The notes below the pieces were generated by a model. It was not told where the DNA came from. It ran no database searches and was given only the letters and a program-made list of their open reading frames with translations. A stretch of 64,000 nt of DNA from Halomonas ventosae (GTDB lineage Bacteria; Pseudomonadota; Gammaproteobacteria; Pseudomonadales; Halomonadaceae): contig NZ_SNZJ01000001.1 of the NCBI RefSeq assembly GCF_004363555.1, positions 186,001 to 250,000 on the forward strand. The letters run 5' to 3'. The position numbers and the translations under genes are program-made. Shown one piece after another: positions 43,205 through 52,326 of this stretch. How positions within the stretch are numbered: position 1 is the first letter of the stretch; each line of letters opens with the position of its first letter.

Positions 43205-44849
43205 AGACACGCTCCTTGAAGGGTTTGAGGCCGATGCGGCGATAGGTGTCGAGGAAGGTCTCGTCGGGCTGGCGGCTGCCGACATAGACCTGCAGCAGCT
43301 TGTCGATCACCTCCGGCACGTCCTCGCGGAAGAACGAGGGCCCCAGGATCTTGCCCAGGGAGGTGCCATTGCCCTGGCTGCCGCCCAGCGAGATCTGGTA
43401 ATACTCCTCGCCCTTCTTGTCGACGCCGAGGATGCCGATGTGGCCGACATGGTGATGGCCGCAGGCATTCATGCAGCCGGAGATATTGAGCTCCAGCGGC
43501 CCCAGGTCGTAGAGGAAGTCCAAATCCTCGAAGCGCTCCTGGATGGCATGGGCGACCGGGATCGACTTGGCATTGGCCAGGCCGCAGTAGTCGCCGCCGG
43601 GGCAGCAGATCAGGTCGGCCAGGGTGCCCACCGTGGGGTTGGCCATGCCCAGGGCCTCCAGCCGCTGCCAGAGCGCCTCCAGGCGGTCCACCGGCACGTC
43701 GGTGAGCACCAGGTTCTGCTCGTGGGTGACCCGCAGCTCGCCATGGCCGAACTCGTCGGCCAGGTCGGCGATGGCCGCCATCTGCTCCGAGGTAACGTCC
43801 CCGGGCGAGTGCTCGCGACGCTTGAGCGACAGGGTCACGGCCTTGTAGCCGGACACCTTGTGGTCGTTGACGTTGTTGGTGACGAAGCGGGCGAAGGCGC
43901 GGTTCTCGCCGCGCAGCCGCTCGAAGGCCGCGATGGCCTCGGCCGGCACCTCACGGCGCGGCGGTTCGACGAAGTGCGCCGCCACGGCCTCGACGGCGCC
44001 CTGGGTCAGGGTCTGGGGGCCATCCTTGAGGTGGGCCCACTCCTCCTCGACACGGCGACGGAACTCGTCGACGCCCAGTGCCTTGACCAGGATCTTGATG
44101 CGCGCCTTGAATTTGTTGTCGCGGCGACCGAACTGGTTGTAGACCCGGACCAGGGCCTCCAGGTAGGTCAGCAGGTGCTGCCAGGGCAGGTCCTCGCGGA
44201 CCACCTCGCCGATCATCGGCGTGCGGCCCAGCCCGCCGCCGGCCAGCACCTTCACGCGCACCTCGCCATCGCGATCGCGCCACAGGCGCAGGCCCACGTC
44301 GTGGACCTGGATGGCGGCGCGGTCCTCGACGGCACCGGTCACGGCGATCTTGAACTTGCGCGGCAGGTAGGCGAACTCGGGGTGGAAGGTCGACCACTGG
44401 CGGATCAGCTCGCACCAGGGGCGCGGGTCGACCTCCTCGTCGGCCGCCACGCCGGAGAACTGGTCGGTGGTGGTGTTGCGGATGTCGTTGCCACTGGTCT
44501 GGATGGCGTGCATCTGCACGCTGGCGAGATCGGCAAGGATATCCGGCACGTCCTCGAGCTTCGGCCAGTTCAGCTGCAGGTTGGTGCGGGTGGTGAAGTG
44601 GCCGTAGCCGCGATCATAGCGGGCGGCGATCTCGCCCAGCTTGCGCAGCTGATAGGACGCCAGCATGCCGTAGGGAATGGCGATGCGCAGCATGGGGGCA
44701 TAGCGCTGGATGTAGAGGCCGTTCTGCACGCGCAGCGGCAGGAACTCCTCCTCGCTGATCCGGCCCGCGAGATAGCGGCGCATCTGGTCGCGGAACTGGG
44801 CGACGCGTTCATCGACCAGGGTCTGGTCGTGGGTGTCGTAACGATACAT
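43197..44849 (-). CDS. cysI: Assimilatory sulfite reductase, sirohaem haemoprotein
   Basis: Reduces sulfite to sulfide for cysteine synthesis. The 550-residue nitrite/sulfite reductase has two ferredoxin-like/sirohaem repeats. The coupled sirohaem-[4Fe-4S] ligands are visible at LICCPGGDYCGLANAKSI and LNISGCMNACGHHHVGHIG. Also present are GRTPMIGEVVRED and GYGHFTTRTNLQLNWPKL. No flavoprotein cysJ is nearby, so the electron donor may be ferredoxin or another reductase. It is first in an operon with DUF934, with a 21-bp palindrome in its upstream region. Confidence 0.92.
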   Translation of the reverse strand: MYRYDTHDQTLVDERVAQFRDQMRRYLAGRISEEEFLPLRVQNGLYIQRYAPMLRIAIPYGMLASYQLRKLGEIAARYDRGYGHFTTRTNLQLNWPKLEDVPDILADLASVQMHAIQTSGNDIRNTTTDQFSGVAADEEVDPRPWCELIRQWSTFHPEFAYLPRKFKIAVTGAVEDRAAIQVHDVGLRLWRDRDGEVRVKVLAGGGLGRTPMIGEVVREDLPWQHLLTYLEALVRVYNQFGRRDNKFKARIKILVKALGVDEFRRRVEEEWAHLKDGPQTLTQGAVEAVAAHFVEPPRREVPAEAIAAFERLRGENRAFARFVTNNVNDHKVSGYKAVTLSLKRREHSPGDVTSEQMAAIADLADEFGHGELRVTHEQNLVLTDVPVDRLEALWQRLEALGMANPTVGTLADLICCPGGDYCGLANAKSIPVAHAIQERFEDLDFLYDLGPLELNISGCMNACGHHHVGHIGILGVDKKGEEYYQISLGGSQGNGTSLGKILGPSFFREDVPEVIDKLLQVYVGSRQPDETFLDTYRRIGLKPFKERVYA

Positions 44850-44907
44850 TCAGCGCATTCCTGATGCTGGGAAGTGGCGGACTATGGCGCTACCTTACCG
44901 CCTGTCT

Positions 44908-44928
44908 TTTATTCTAGAAAAGAATAAA
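44908..44928. promoter_or_regulatory. AT-rich palindrome upstream of cysI
   Basis: TTTATTCT-AGAAA-AGAATAAA is a perfect 8-bp inverted repeat, 59 bp upstream of the cysI start, in an AT-rich island within GC-rich DNA. It is likely an operator for cysI control, for example by CysB or another sulfur regulator. I cannot match it to a published consensus. Confidence 0.45.
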
Positions 44929-44965
44929 TGTTTATAGTTTATATGCAAAATGGAATGACGACGAC

Positions 44966-46294
44966 TCAGATGACCAGCGCCTGCCAGCGCCGACGTTGCC
45001 AGATCAGCACGAAGCCGGCCGAGTTCAGGGCGCGATAGCCCAGCTGCACCCACCAGATGCCGACCAGCCCCTGGTCGTGCACCACCCCGACCCACCAGGC
45101 GAGTGGCAGGAACACCAGCCACTGCAGGGTGAGGGTGGTCGCCATCACCGTGCGGTGGGCGCCGGCGCCGAGCAGGGCCTGGGCGAACACCAGTGCCGCG
45201 GCATCCAGCACGATCATCGCGGCGGTCAGGCGCAGCGGCAGCGTGCCCAGGACGACGAGCTCGGCATCATGCAGGAAGAGGCCCAGTACCGCCTCGGGAA
45301 ACAGCACCATCGGCAGGGCCAGTACCGCCAGGCAGAGCCAGGCCAGATGGACCACCTCCCAGCCCCAGCGGTGGGCCTCGCCATGGGCCTCGCGCCCCAG
45401 CGCCTGGCCCACCAGGCTCATCGCCGCCATGCCGAGGCCCACGCCGGGCAGGATCAGCAGCAGCGAGAGGTTGACCAGCACGTGGCCGACGGCAACGCTG
45501 GCGGTCCCGATCTGCCCCAGGATCCAGAACAGCACGGCATAGCCGGCGGCAAACCAGATCTGCTGGAAGGAGTGGGGCGTGGCCAGGCGCAGGGTGGTGG
45601 CCAGGGCGGGCCGCCGGGGCAGGCCGGCCAGGAAGCCGCTGGCGGTGGCATGGCGCAGGCTGAGCCCGGCCCAGATGGCGAGCCCGACGAAGAGCGACAG
45701 CGTGGTGCCGGCCCCGGCCCCGGCCGCGCCCATGGCCGGCAGGCCGAGGTGCCCGAAGATCAGGACGATGCTCGCCACCACGTTGATGGCATGCATCACC
45801 AGGATGATGCGCAGGTAGATGCCGGTCTGCTGGATGCCGTTCCAGTAGCCTCGGAAGCAGAAGATCATCGCCACCGGGATCAGCGAGACGACGCGCCAGC
45901 GAAAGTACGCTACCGCCTCGGCAGTGACCGCCGGGTCATGGTTGATCAGCGCCAGCAGGCGCGGCGCCTGCCACAGGCAGAGCAGGGTCAGGGGCAGCGC
46001 CACCGCCAGGGCGATCGCCAGGCCGGCGTTGAGCGCCATGGCGCGCTCCCCCCACTCCTCCTCGCCGTGGCGACGCGCCGTCTGCGCCTGGACCCCGGAG
46101 GAGAGTCCGAAGAGCACGGCGGTGATCAGGAACATGGCGTAGCCGCCGATGCCCACGCCGGCCAGCGGCACCTCGCCGAGCGAGCCCACAAGGGCCGCGT
46201 CGATCAGGTTGAGCAGGCTCTGGGTGAGCATGCCGGCGATGATCGGCAGGGCGAGGCGCAGGATCGTCTGGCGGCGGGTGGGCTCGGGCAGCAT
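44966..46294 (-). CDS. MATE family multidrug efflux transporter
   Basis: A 442-residue inner-membrane protein with 12 predicted helices in two repeats, beginning MLPEPTRRQTILRLALPIIAGMLTQSLLNLIDAALVG, the MATE start. Also seen are GVQAQTARRHGEEEWGERAMALN and, in the second half, SLVGQALGREAHGEAHRWGWEV. It resembles DinF/NorM-type Na+- or H+-driven drug exporters; the coupling ion cannot be told. The gene begins 52 bp after the metH stop, separated by a stem-loop. Confidence 0.9.
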   Translation of the reverse strand: MLPEPTRRQTILRLALPIIAGMLTQSLLNLIDAALVGSLGEVPLAGVGIGGYAMFLITAVLFGLSSGVQAQTARRHGEEEWGERAMALNAGLAIALAVALPLTLLCLWQAPRLLALINHDPAVTAEAVAYFRWRVVSLIPVAMIFCFRGYWNGIQQTGIYLRIILVMHAINVVASIVLIFGHLGLPAMGAAGAGAGTTLSLFVGLAIWAGLSLRHATASGFLAGLPRRPALATTLRLATPHSFQQIWFAAGYAVLFWILGQIGTASVAVGHVLVNLSLLLILPGVGLGMAAMSLVGQALGREAHGEAHRWGWEVVHLAWLCLAVLALPMVLFPEAVLGLFLHDAELVVLGTLPLRLTAAMIVLDAAALVFAQALLGAGAHRTVMATTLTLQWLVFLPLAWWVGVVHDQGLVGIWWVQLGYRALNSAGFVLIWQRRRWQALVI

Positions 46295-46320
46295 CCGTGT
46301 TCCGGGCAGGTGAGGGCAGG

Positions 46321-46340
46321 CGGCCCGCCAAGGCGGGCCG
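46321..46340 (-). terminator. Stem-loop after metH
   Basis: CGGCCCG / CGGGCCG with a 6-base loop lies six bases after the metH stop on the minus strand, in front of the MATE gene. There is no T-run, so termination may be partial. Confidence 0.5.
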
Positions 46341-46346
46341 GAAGGG

Positions 46347-49300
46347 TCAGGCCGGGTCGTAGGAGAGCACCGGCGCGAGCCAACGCTCGAGCTTCGAGAG
46401 GCGCATGCCCTTGCGGCTGGCCAGCGCCTCGACCTGGTCCCGGGTAATCTTGCCGGTGGCGAAGTACTTCGAGCGCGGGTGGGAGAAGTACCAGCCGGCC
46501 ACCGCGGCGGCGGGCCACATGGCGAAGTTCTCGGTCAGCGCGAGGCCGGTATTCTCGGTGGCCTCAAGCAGGCGGAACAGGGTCGCCTTCTCGGTGTGGT
46601 CGGGGCAGGCCGGGTAGCCGGGGGCCGGGCGGATGCCCTGGTACTTCTCGGCGATCAGGGCGTCATTGTCCAGCGTCTCGTCGGGCACATAGCCCCAGAA
46701 TTCCTTGCGGACCCGCTCGTGGAGCCGCTCGGCGAACGCCTCGGCCAGCCGGTCGGTGAGCGACTGGACGAGGATGGCGTTGTAGTCGTCGCCGGCGGCC
46801 TTGTACTGCTCGGCCAGGGCCTCCACGCCATGCCCGGTGGTGACGGCGAAGCCACCGATCCAGTCGGGCTTGCCGCTCTCCTTCGGGGCGATGAAGTCGG
46901 CCAGGCTGTGGCAGACGCCGTCACGGTTCTTGGTGGTCTGCTGGCGGATGTGGTGTAGCCGCTCGATCACCTCGCGGCGCGACTCGTCGGCATAGACCTC
47001 GATGACGTCGTCATCGACGCTGTTGGCCGGCCACAGGCCGATCACGCCGCGGGCATGGATGCGCTTCTCGTCGATCAGCTTGCGCAGCATCGCCTGGGCA
47101 TCGGCGAAGAGCTGGCGGGCCGCCTCGCCGACCTTGGCATCATCGAGGATCTTCGGGTACTTGCCGGCCAGCTGCCAGCTCATGAAGAAGGGGGTCCAGT
47201 CGATGCGCTCGACCAGCTCCTCGATGTCATAGTCGTCGAACACCTCGAGCCCGGTAATGGCCGGCCGCGGCGGCGTGTAGCCGTCCCAGTCCATGGCCGG
47301 CTTGCGGCTCCGGGCCTCGGCGTAGGTGAGGTCGGCGGCCTTGGGACGACGCTTGGCATTGCGTTCGCGCACCGTCGCATACTCGGCGCGTATCTCCTCG
47401 ACATAGGCCGGCTTCAGCGCCGGGGAGAGCAGCTTGCCGGCCACGCCCACGGCACGCGAGGCATCGGTGACATAGATCACCGGATGCTCGTAGCCGGGTT
47501 CGATCTTCACCGCGGTATGGGCCTTGGAAGTGGTGGCGCCACCGATCAGCAGCGGCAGGGTGAAGCCCTGGCGCTGCATCTCCCTGGCCACGTGGACCAT
47601 CTCGTCCAGCGACGGGGTGATCAGCCCGGACAGGCCGATGATGTCGGCGTTCTCGTCGCGAGCGGTCTGCAGGATCTTCTCGGCGGGGACCATCACGCCG
47701 AGGTCGATGACCTCGTAGTTGTTGCACTGGAGCACAACGCCGACGATGTTCTTGCCGATATCGTGGACATCGCCCTTGACCGTGGCCATGACGATCTTGC
47801 CCTTGGCCTGGCTATCTTCCTGAGAGAGTGCGCTCTTCTCGGCCTCGATGTAGGGAATCAGGTAGGCCACCGCCTGCTTCATGACCCGGGCCGACTTGAC
47901 CACCTGGGGCAGGAACATCTTGCCGGCGCCGAAGAGGTCGCCGACCACGTTCATGCCGTCCATCAGCGGGCCCTCGATCACCTCGATGGGCCGCTCGGCG
48001 CGCTGTCGGGCGAGCTCGGTATCCTCCTCGATGTAGGCGGTGATCCCCTTGACCAGGGAGTGGGCGATGCGCTGCTCGACCTCCCAGCTGCGCCACTCCA
48101 GGTCCTCCTTCCTGGCCGGGCCGCCGCCATCGCCCTTGTACTTGTCGGCCAGCTCCAGCAGCCGCTCGGTGCTGTCGCTGCGGCGGTTGAGCACCACGTC
48201 CTCGACCGCCTCGCGCAACTCCTCGGGGAGGTCGTCGTAGACCGCCAGCTGCCCGGCATTGACGATGCCCATGGTCAGCCCGGCGCGGATGGCGTGGTAG
48301 AGGAACACCGAGTGGATCGCCTCGCGCACCGGATTGTTGCCGCGGAAGGAGAAGGAGACGTTGGAGACGCCGCCCGAGACCATGGCGTGGGGCAGGTGCT
48401 CGCGGATCCAGCGGGTGGCCTCGATGAAGTCCACGGCGTAGTTGTCGTGCTCCTCGATGCCGGTGGCGATGGCGAAGATGTTGGGGTCGAAGATGATGTC
48501 TTCCGGCGGGAAGTCGAGCTCGTCGACCAGGATCCGGTAGGCGCGCTGGCAGATCTCGGTCTTGCGCGCGAAGGTATCGGCCTGGCCGGCCTCGTCGAAG
48601 GCCATCACCACCACGGCGGCGCCATGGCGGCGGCAGATGGTGGCCTGCTCGCGGAAGGCCTCCTCGCCCTCCTTCATGGAGATGGAGTTGACCACCGCCT
48701 TGCCCTGCACGCACTTGAGGCCCGCCTCGATGATCTCCCACTTGGAGGAGTCGATCATGATCGGCACCCGTGCGATATCGGGCTCGCCGGCGATCAGGTT
48801 GAGGAAGCGCACCATCGCTTCCTGGGACTCCAGCATCCCCTCGTCCATGTTGACGTCGATGACCTGGGCGCCGTTCTCCACCTGCTCCAGGGCGACCTCG
48901 AGGGCGGTGGTGTAGTCCTCCTCGACGATGAGGCGCTTGAAGCGCGCCGAGCCGGTGACGTTGGTGCGCTCGCCGACGTTGACGAACAGCGAGTCGGCCT
49001 CGATGTTGAAGGGCTCGAGGCCGGAGAGACGACAGGCCCGCGGCCGCTCGGGCACCCGGCGCGGCGCCAGCCCCTGGATGGCGGCGTGGATCGCCGCGAT
49101 ATGCTCGGGGGTGGAGCCGCAGCAGCCGCCGATGATGTTGACCAGGCCGCTCTCGGCGAACTCGGCGACGATCGCCGCCATCTCCTCGGGGCTCTGGTCG
49201 TACTCGCCGAACTCGTTGGGCAGGCCGGCGTTGGGGTGGGCCGAGACGAAGGCGTCGGCCTTGGTGGCCAGCTCCTCGACATAGGGGCGCAGTTCCTGGG

Positions 49301-50060
49301 CCCCCAGGGCACAGTTGAGGCCGACGGAGAGCGGGCGGGCATGGCGGACCGAGTTCCAGAACGCCTCGGTGGTCTGGCCCGAGAGGGTGCGCCCCGAGGC
49401 GTCGGTGATGGTCCCGGAGATCATCACCGGGTGCCGCTCGCCGCGTGCCTCGAACAGCTCCTCCAGGGCATAGATCGCCGCCTTGGCATTGAGGGTGTCG
49501 AAGATGGTCTCGATCAGGATCAGGTCGGCGCCGCCCTCGATCAGCGCCTCGGCGGCCTCGAGATAGTTCTCGCGCAACTCGTCGAAGGTGACGTTGCGCC
49601 TGGAGGGGTCATTGACGTCCGGCGACAGCGAGGCGGTACGCGAGGTGGGCCCCAGCACGCCGGCCACGTAGCGTGCCACCCCGCTCTCCTCTGCCACGGC
49701 GTCACAGACCGCGCGGGCCAGGCGCGCCGACTCCCGGTTGAGCTCGGGCACCAGGTCTTCCATGCCGTAATCCGACTGGGAGAGGCGCGTGCTGTTGAAG
49801 GTGTTGGTCTCGACGATGTCGGCGCCGGCTTCCAGGTACTGGCGGTGGATCCGCGTCACCAGGTCGGGGCAGGTCAGGCCCAGCAGGTCGTTGTTGCCCT
49901 TGAGGTCGCTCGGCCAGTCGGCGAAGCGCTCACCACGGAACTCCTGCTCCGAGAGCCCGGCGTTCTGCAGCATGGTCCCCATGCCACCGTCGAGCATCAG
50001 GATGCGTCGCGCGAGGCTGTCATGGAGCGTGGCGGTCAGGGAGGTGGGAGCGGCGGCCAT
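46347..50060 (-). CDS. metH: Cobalamin-dependent methionine synthase
   Basis: Methylates homocysteine from methyltetrahydrofolate through cob(I)alamin. The 1237-residue protein (E. coli 1227) has four domains. Homocysteine-binding is at about 15-335, with zinc ligands in GLNCALGAQ and [10 protein letters not shown]. Pterin-binding is at about 350-620 ([27 protein letters not shown]). B12-binding is at about 650-890, with the cobalt histidine in [14 protein letters not shown]. AdoMet activation is at about 910-1230. I chose ATG at 50060, where homology starts; GGAG is far (13 bases). It is divergent from nfuA. Confidence 0.95.
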   Translation of the reverse strand: MAAAPTSLTATLHDSLARRILMLDGGMGTMLQNAGLSEQEFRGERFADWPSDLKGNNDLLGLTCPDLVTRIHRQYLEAGADIVETNTFNSTRLSQSDYGMEDLVPELNRESARLARAVCDAVAEESGVARYVAGVLGPTSRTASLSPDVNDPSRRNVTFDELRENYLEAAEALIEGGADLILIETIFDTLNAKAAIYALEELFEARGERHPVMISGTITDASGRTLSGQTTEAFWNSVRHARPLSVGLNCALGAQELRPYVEELATKADAFVSAHPNAGLPNEFGEYDQSPEEMAAIVAEFAESGLVNIIGGCCGSTPEHIAAIHAAIQGLAPRRVPERPRACRLSGLEPFNIEADSLFVNVGERTNVTGSARFKRLIVEEDYTTALEVALEQVENGAQVIDVNMDEGMLESQEAMVRFLNLIAGEPDIARVPIMIDSSKWEIIEAGLKCVQGKAVVNSISMKEGEEAFREQATICRRHGAAVVVMAFDEAGQADTFARKTEICQRAYRILVDELDFPPEDIIFDPNIFAIATGIEEHDNYAVDFIEATRWIREHLPHAMVSGGVSNVSFSFRGNNPVREAIHSVFLYHAIRAGLTMGIVNAGQLAVYDDLPEELREAVEDVVLNRRSDSTERLLELADKYKGDGGGPARKEDLEWRSWEVEQRIAHSLVKGITAYIEEDTELARQRAERPIEVIEGPLMDGMNVVGDLFGAGKMFLPQVVKSARVMKQAVAYLIPYIEAEKSALSQEDSQAKGKIVMATVKGDVHDIGKNIVGVVLQCNNYEVIDLGVMVPAEKILQTARDENADIIGLSGLITPSLDEMVHVAREMQRQGFTLPLLIGGATTSKAHTAVKIEPGYEHPVIYVTDASRAVGVAGKLLSPALKPAYVEEIRAEYATVRERNAKRRPKAADLTYAEARSRKPAMDWDGYTPPRPAITGLEVFDDYDIEELVERIDWTPFFMSWQLAGKYPKILDDAKVGEAARQLFADAQAMLRKLIDEKRIHARGVIGLWPANSVDDDVIEVYADESRREVIERLHHIRQQTTKNRDGVCHSLADFIAPKESGKPDWIGGFAVTTGHGVEALAEQYKAAGDDYNAILVQSLTDRLAEAFAERLHERVRKEFWGYVPDETLDNDALIAEKYQGIRPAPGYPACPDHTEKATLFRLLEATENTGLALTENFAMWPAAAVAGWYFSHPRSKYFATGKITRDQVEALASRKGMRLSKLERWLAPVLSYDPA

Positions 50061-50365
50061 GGGTCGAATCAATCTCCAGCGTGGGGCAGTCAGGGTCGAG
50101 CCGGCAGCGGGGCGCCTGGGGCGTCTTGTCGAGGATAGGCGCTGCGGGCAAGGGGCGGGTCCACCGGACTCGGGAACATCGGTATACCGCGGAAAGGTGC
50201 TCATCTTAGCAAAAGCCACGACGCCGCGGCAGGGGGAAGCCTAAAACCCAGCAATTCAGTCGGGATTGTGTCGGCCGCGTGGGTCGCTTACCATTGAGGG
50301 CATCACACGTTCAGTACATGTCGCGACGCCACCCCGGCGCGGCATGTCGCGATAGCGAGAGCACC
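50061..50365. promoter_or_regulatory. Divergent metH-nfuA intergenic region
   Basis: A gene-free region of 305 bp that must hold both promoters. It contains the 10-bp palindrome CGGTATACCG (50180-50189). I looked for a cobalamin or S-adenosylhomocysteine riboswitch in the metH direction and found none. A short AT-richer patch near 50203-50260 may be promoter DNA. Confidence 0.4.
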
Positions 50366-50956
50366 ATGAGCGACAGCATCCAGATTACCGACAGCGCCCA
50401 GGACTACCTTGCCGAACTGCTCGAGAAGCAGAACGTCGAGGGCATCGCGGTGCGCATCTTCATCACCCAGCCGGGCACCCCCTACGCCGAGACCTGCCTG
50501 GCCTACTGCCGGCCCGGCGAGGAGGAGCCCAGCGACGAGCTGCTGGAACTCGAGAAGATCCGCGTCTACCTGGACAAGAACAGCCTGCCCTTCCTCGAGG
50601 AGGCCGTGGTCGACTTCAACGCCGACCGCATGGGCGGGCAGCTGACCATCAAGGCGCCCAACGCCAAGATGCCCAAGGTCAACGCCGACAGCCCGCTCGA
50701 GGATCGCGTCAACTACATCCTCTACAGCGAGATCAACCCGGGACTGGCTTCCCACGGCGGCGAGATCAAGCTGGTCGAGCTGACCGAGGACCAGGTCGCA
50801 GTGCTGGCGTTCGGCGGCGGCTGCCAGGGGTGTGCGGCGGTGGACCTCACCCTCAAGGATGGCGTCGAGAAGACTCTGCTGGAACGCATCCCGGAGCTCG
50901 CCGGGATCCGCGACGTGACCGACCATACGGACACGACCAACGCCTACTACCGCTAG
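50366..50956 (+). CDS. nfuA: Fe-S biogenesis protein NfuA
   Basis: A carrier that receives [4Fe-4S] clusters and delivers them to target enzymes, including lipoyl synthase, and supports growth under iron or oxidative stress. The 196 residues (E. coli 191) combine a degenerate A-type domain at about 1-95 (ISC-carrier fold lacking its cysteines) and an Nfu domain with the cluster motif [11 protein letters not shown] (Cys153, Cys156). I chose ATG at 50366, the conserved start. The ribosome-binding site is weak (CGAGAG). Two stem-loops follow. Confidence 0.94.
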   Translation: MSDSIQITDSAQDYLAELLEKQNVEGIAVRIFITQPGTPYAETCLAYCRPGEEEPSDELLELEKIRVYLDKNSLPFLEEAVVDFNADRMGGQLTIKAPNAKMPKVNADSPLEDRVNYILYSEINPGLASHGGEIKLVELTEDQVAVLAFGGGCQGCAAVDLTLKDGVEKTLLERIPELAGIRDVTDHTDTTNAYYR

Positions 50957-50991
50957 GCCTCGTTGCCAGCTCCAGGGCGGGCGCAATCCAT

Positions 50992-51012
50992 GCCCCGGGT
51001 CGCGCCCGGGGC
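50992..51012 (+). terminator. First stem-loop after nfuA
   Basis: GCCCCGGG / CCCGGGGC with a 5-base loop, 35 bp after the nfuA stop. No T-run. Confidence 0.6.
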
Positions 51013-51022
51013 GAGTCCCACC

Positions 51023-52063
51023 TCACGTTGAATCCCCTCTCGAAGGCCCCGCACCCGCGGGGCCTTCGTCGTTCTCGGGCGCCGCCTCGTGGGGCCGGGC
51101 GGGCACCGGTGCCTGCCACAGGCAGCGATGGAGCTGGGACTCCAGGTCGCGCAGGCGGCGCACCTGCTCCTCCAGCAGCTGCTTCTGCTCGTCGATGCGC
51201 GCCTGCATCAGGGCCTGCTCATGCTGCAGGGTCCGGGTTCGCTCCTCGGCCTGGTGACGTGACCACTCGGTCTCGCGGTGGCGCTTCTCCTCCTCGGCCA
51301 GGGCGCCGCGCGCCTCCTGGACCAGCTGCTGCGCCCGCTCCAGTCGTGCCTCGAGCTGCTGCAGTCGCTGGGCCTGCTGCTTGTCGGCGGCCTGGCGCTC
51401 ATGGCGCGCCTCGTCGAGCAGTCCCATGAGGCGCGCCTCGCTGCTCTCGTGACGCTTCTCCTCCCGGGCCAGGCGCTCCTGGTGACGGGCTGTCTGCTCG
51501 GTGAGGGCCTGCTGCTGCTCGCGTGCCTGTCGCTCGTTCTCCTGCTGCAGGCTCGCCAGCTGCGCCTCGAGGCGAGTCTGCCGGGTGGCGAGCTTTTCCT
51601 CGCGCTCCGCCAACACATCGCGCTCTGACTCACGACGCGCCAGCTCGCCGCTCTGCTCCTCGAGGCGCTGCTCGATTCGCGCCAGGTGGGCGGCCAGCGC
51701 GGACTCGCGCTGCTCGGCATCCTCGGCCCGGCGCAGGGCCTCGCCGGCTTCCTCCCGCGCCGTCTCCACCCGGCCCTCGGCCTCCTGCCGGTAATGGGCG
51801 AGTGCCTCGTTGGCAGACGCCTGGGCCTTCTCCCACAGCGACTCCGCAAGCTCCTGCAGGGCCTCGGGCATGCCCCGGGGCGGGGGCAGGTCGCGGTTCT
51901 CCTCCCGCCGCGTCCGCCACTCCCTCAGGTGCTCGCTGATGGTCGTGAAGCTGCCGGTGCCCAGCACCTCGCGCACCTTGTGCACGCTGGGTGCCTCTCC
52001 CTTTTCCAGCAGGGCATCGATGGCCCGCTGGACATCCTCGTAACGCACGCCGCTGCGCGCCAT
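51023..52063 (-). CDS. KfrA-like coiled-coil DNA-binding protein
   Basis: A 346-residue protein. The N-terminus (about 1-110: GVRYEDVQRAIDALLEKGEAPSVHKVREVLGTGSFTTISEHLREWR) matches the KfrA_N helix-turn-helix domain of plasmid partition/repression proteins. Residues of about 95-320 are one long Glu/Gln/Arg/Ala-rich coiled coil. On IncP plasmids KfrA is an autorepressor and segregation factor; a chromosomal role beside a recombinase is unknown. I chose ATG at 52063, with AGGA seven bases upstream. It is divergent from the recombinase across a repeat-rich region. Confidence 0.85.
   Translation of the reverse strand: MARSGVRYEDVQRAIDALLEKGEAPSVHKVREVLGTGSFTTISEHLREWRTRREENRDLPPPRGMPEALQELAESLWEKAQASANEALAHYRQEAEGRVETAREEAGEALRRAEDAEQRESALAAHLARIEQRLEEQSGELARRESERDVLAEREEKLATRQTRLEAQLASLQQENERQAREQQQALTEQTARHQERLAREEKRHESSEARLMGLLDEARHERQAADKQQAQRLQQLEARLERAQQLVQEARGALAEEEKRHRETEWSRHQAEERTRTLQHEQALMQARIDEQKQLLEEQVRRLRDLESQLHRCLWQAPVPARPHEAAPENDEGPAGAGPSRGDST
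51043..51066. terminator. Second stem-loop after nfuA, inside the KfrA-like 3' end
   Basis: A perfect 10-bp stem (AAGGCCCCGC / GCGGGGCCTT) with loop ACCC, followed by CGTCGTTCTC. It probably ends the nfuA transcript, yet lies within the last 45 bp of the convergent KfrA-like coding sequence. Confidence 0.75.
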
Positions 52064-52148
52064 GGTCGTGTCCTCGTGGTTGTCTGCCGGGGCTGCCCCT
52101 GGACTTTCGAGGGCAGTGTACCTGCGGGCGGCTCGACATTGAAGCTTA

Positions 52149-52207
52149 TTACGTATTACGTTCAGTGTAATTATATTTACGATCAGGAAGATAAAATCAA
52201 GATTACG
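52149..52207. repeat. Four TTACG direct repeats (iteron-like) in the KfrA-like promoter region
   Basis: TTACG occurs at 52149, 52156, 52177 and 52203, all in the same orientation, with spacings of 7, 21 and 26 bp. The first two form the tandem TATTACG-TATTACG. They sit in the AT-rich segment immediately upstream of the KfrA-like gene, where a KfrA-type protein would be expected to bind. Confidence 0.45.
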
Positions 52208-52246
52208 CGGCTTATCTTGATTTTGGTGCAGGGAAGGCCGGATACT
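52170..52246. promoter_or_regulatory. Divergent promoters sharing an 11-bp inverted repeat
   Basis: AAAATCAAGAT (52193-52203) and ATCTTGATTTT (52214-52224) form a perfect inverted repeat with a 10-bp spacer. Each arm contains TTGATT on the strand reading outwards. To the left, TTGATT is followed after 19 bp by a perfect TATAAT (minus strand, 52175-52170). To the right, TTGATT (52217-52222) is followed after 18 bp by GATACT (52241-52246). So both divergent -35 boxes lie in the repeat arms, a good place for a dimeric repressor. It also resembles a recombinase core site. Confidence 0.6.
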
Positions 52247-52250
52247 GACG

Positions 52251-52320
52251 AGCAAGGAGCAAGGAGCAAGGAGCAAGGAGCAAGGAGCAAGGAGCAAGGA
52301 GCAAGGAGCAAGGAGCAAGG
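52251..52320 (+). repeat. Ten exact tandem copies of AGCAAGG
   Basis: A 7-bp unit repeated ten times without a mismatch, ending six bases before the recombinase ATG. Read through the unit junctions, every copy creates AAGGAG, a perfect Shine-Dalgarno sequence. By the predicted promoter, transcription starts at about the first copy, so the array forms nearly the whole 5' leader. Perfect short repeats like this gain and lose units by slippage. Confidence 0.97.
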
Positions 52321-52326
52321 GGAGAG

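Noticed and set aside
47055..50138. A 1027-codon open frame on the strand opposite metH
   Set aside because: Very high GC keeps antisense frames open. The peptide is low-complexity Leu/Gly/Ala/Val with no domain, while metH is full-length and conserved.
50100..50220. S-adenosylhomocysteine riboswitch-like string (CGAGGATAGGCGCTGC) upstream of metH
   Set aside because: It lies on the plus strand, opposite to metH transcription, and the downstream pairing elements of the consensus are missing.
52251..52320. CRISPR array
   Set aside because: Units are 7 bp, contiguous and without spacers; no cas genes are present.
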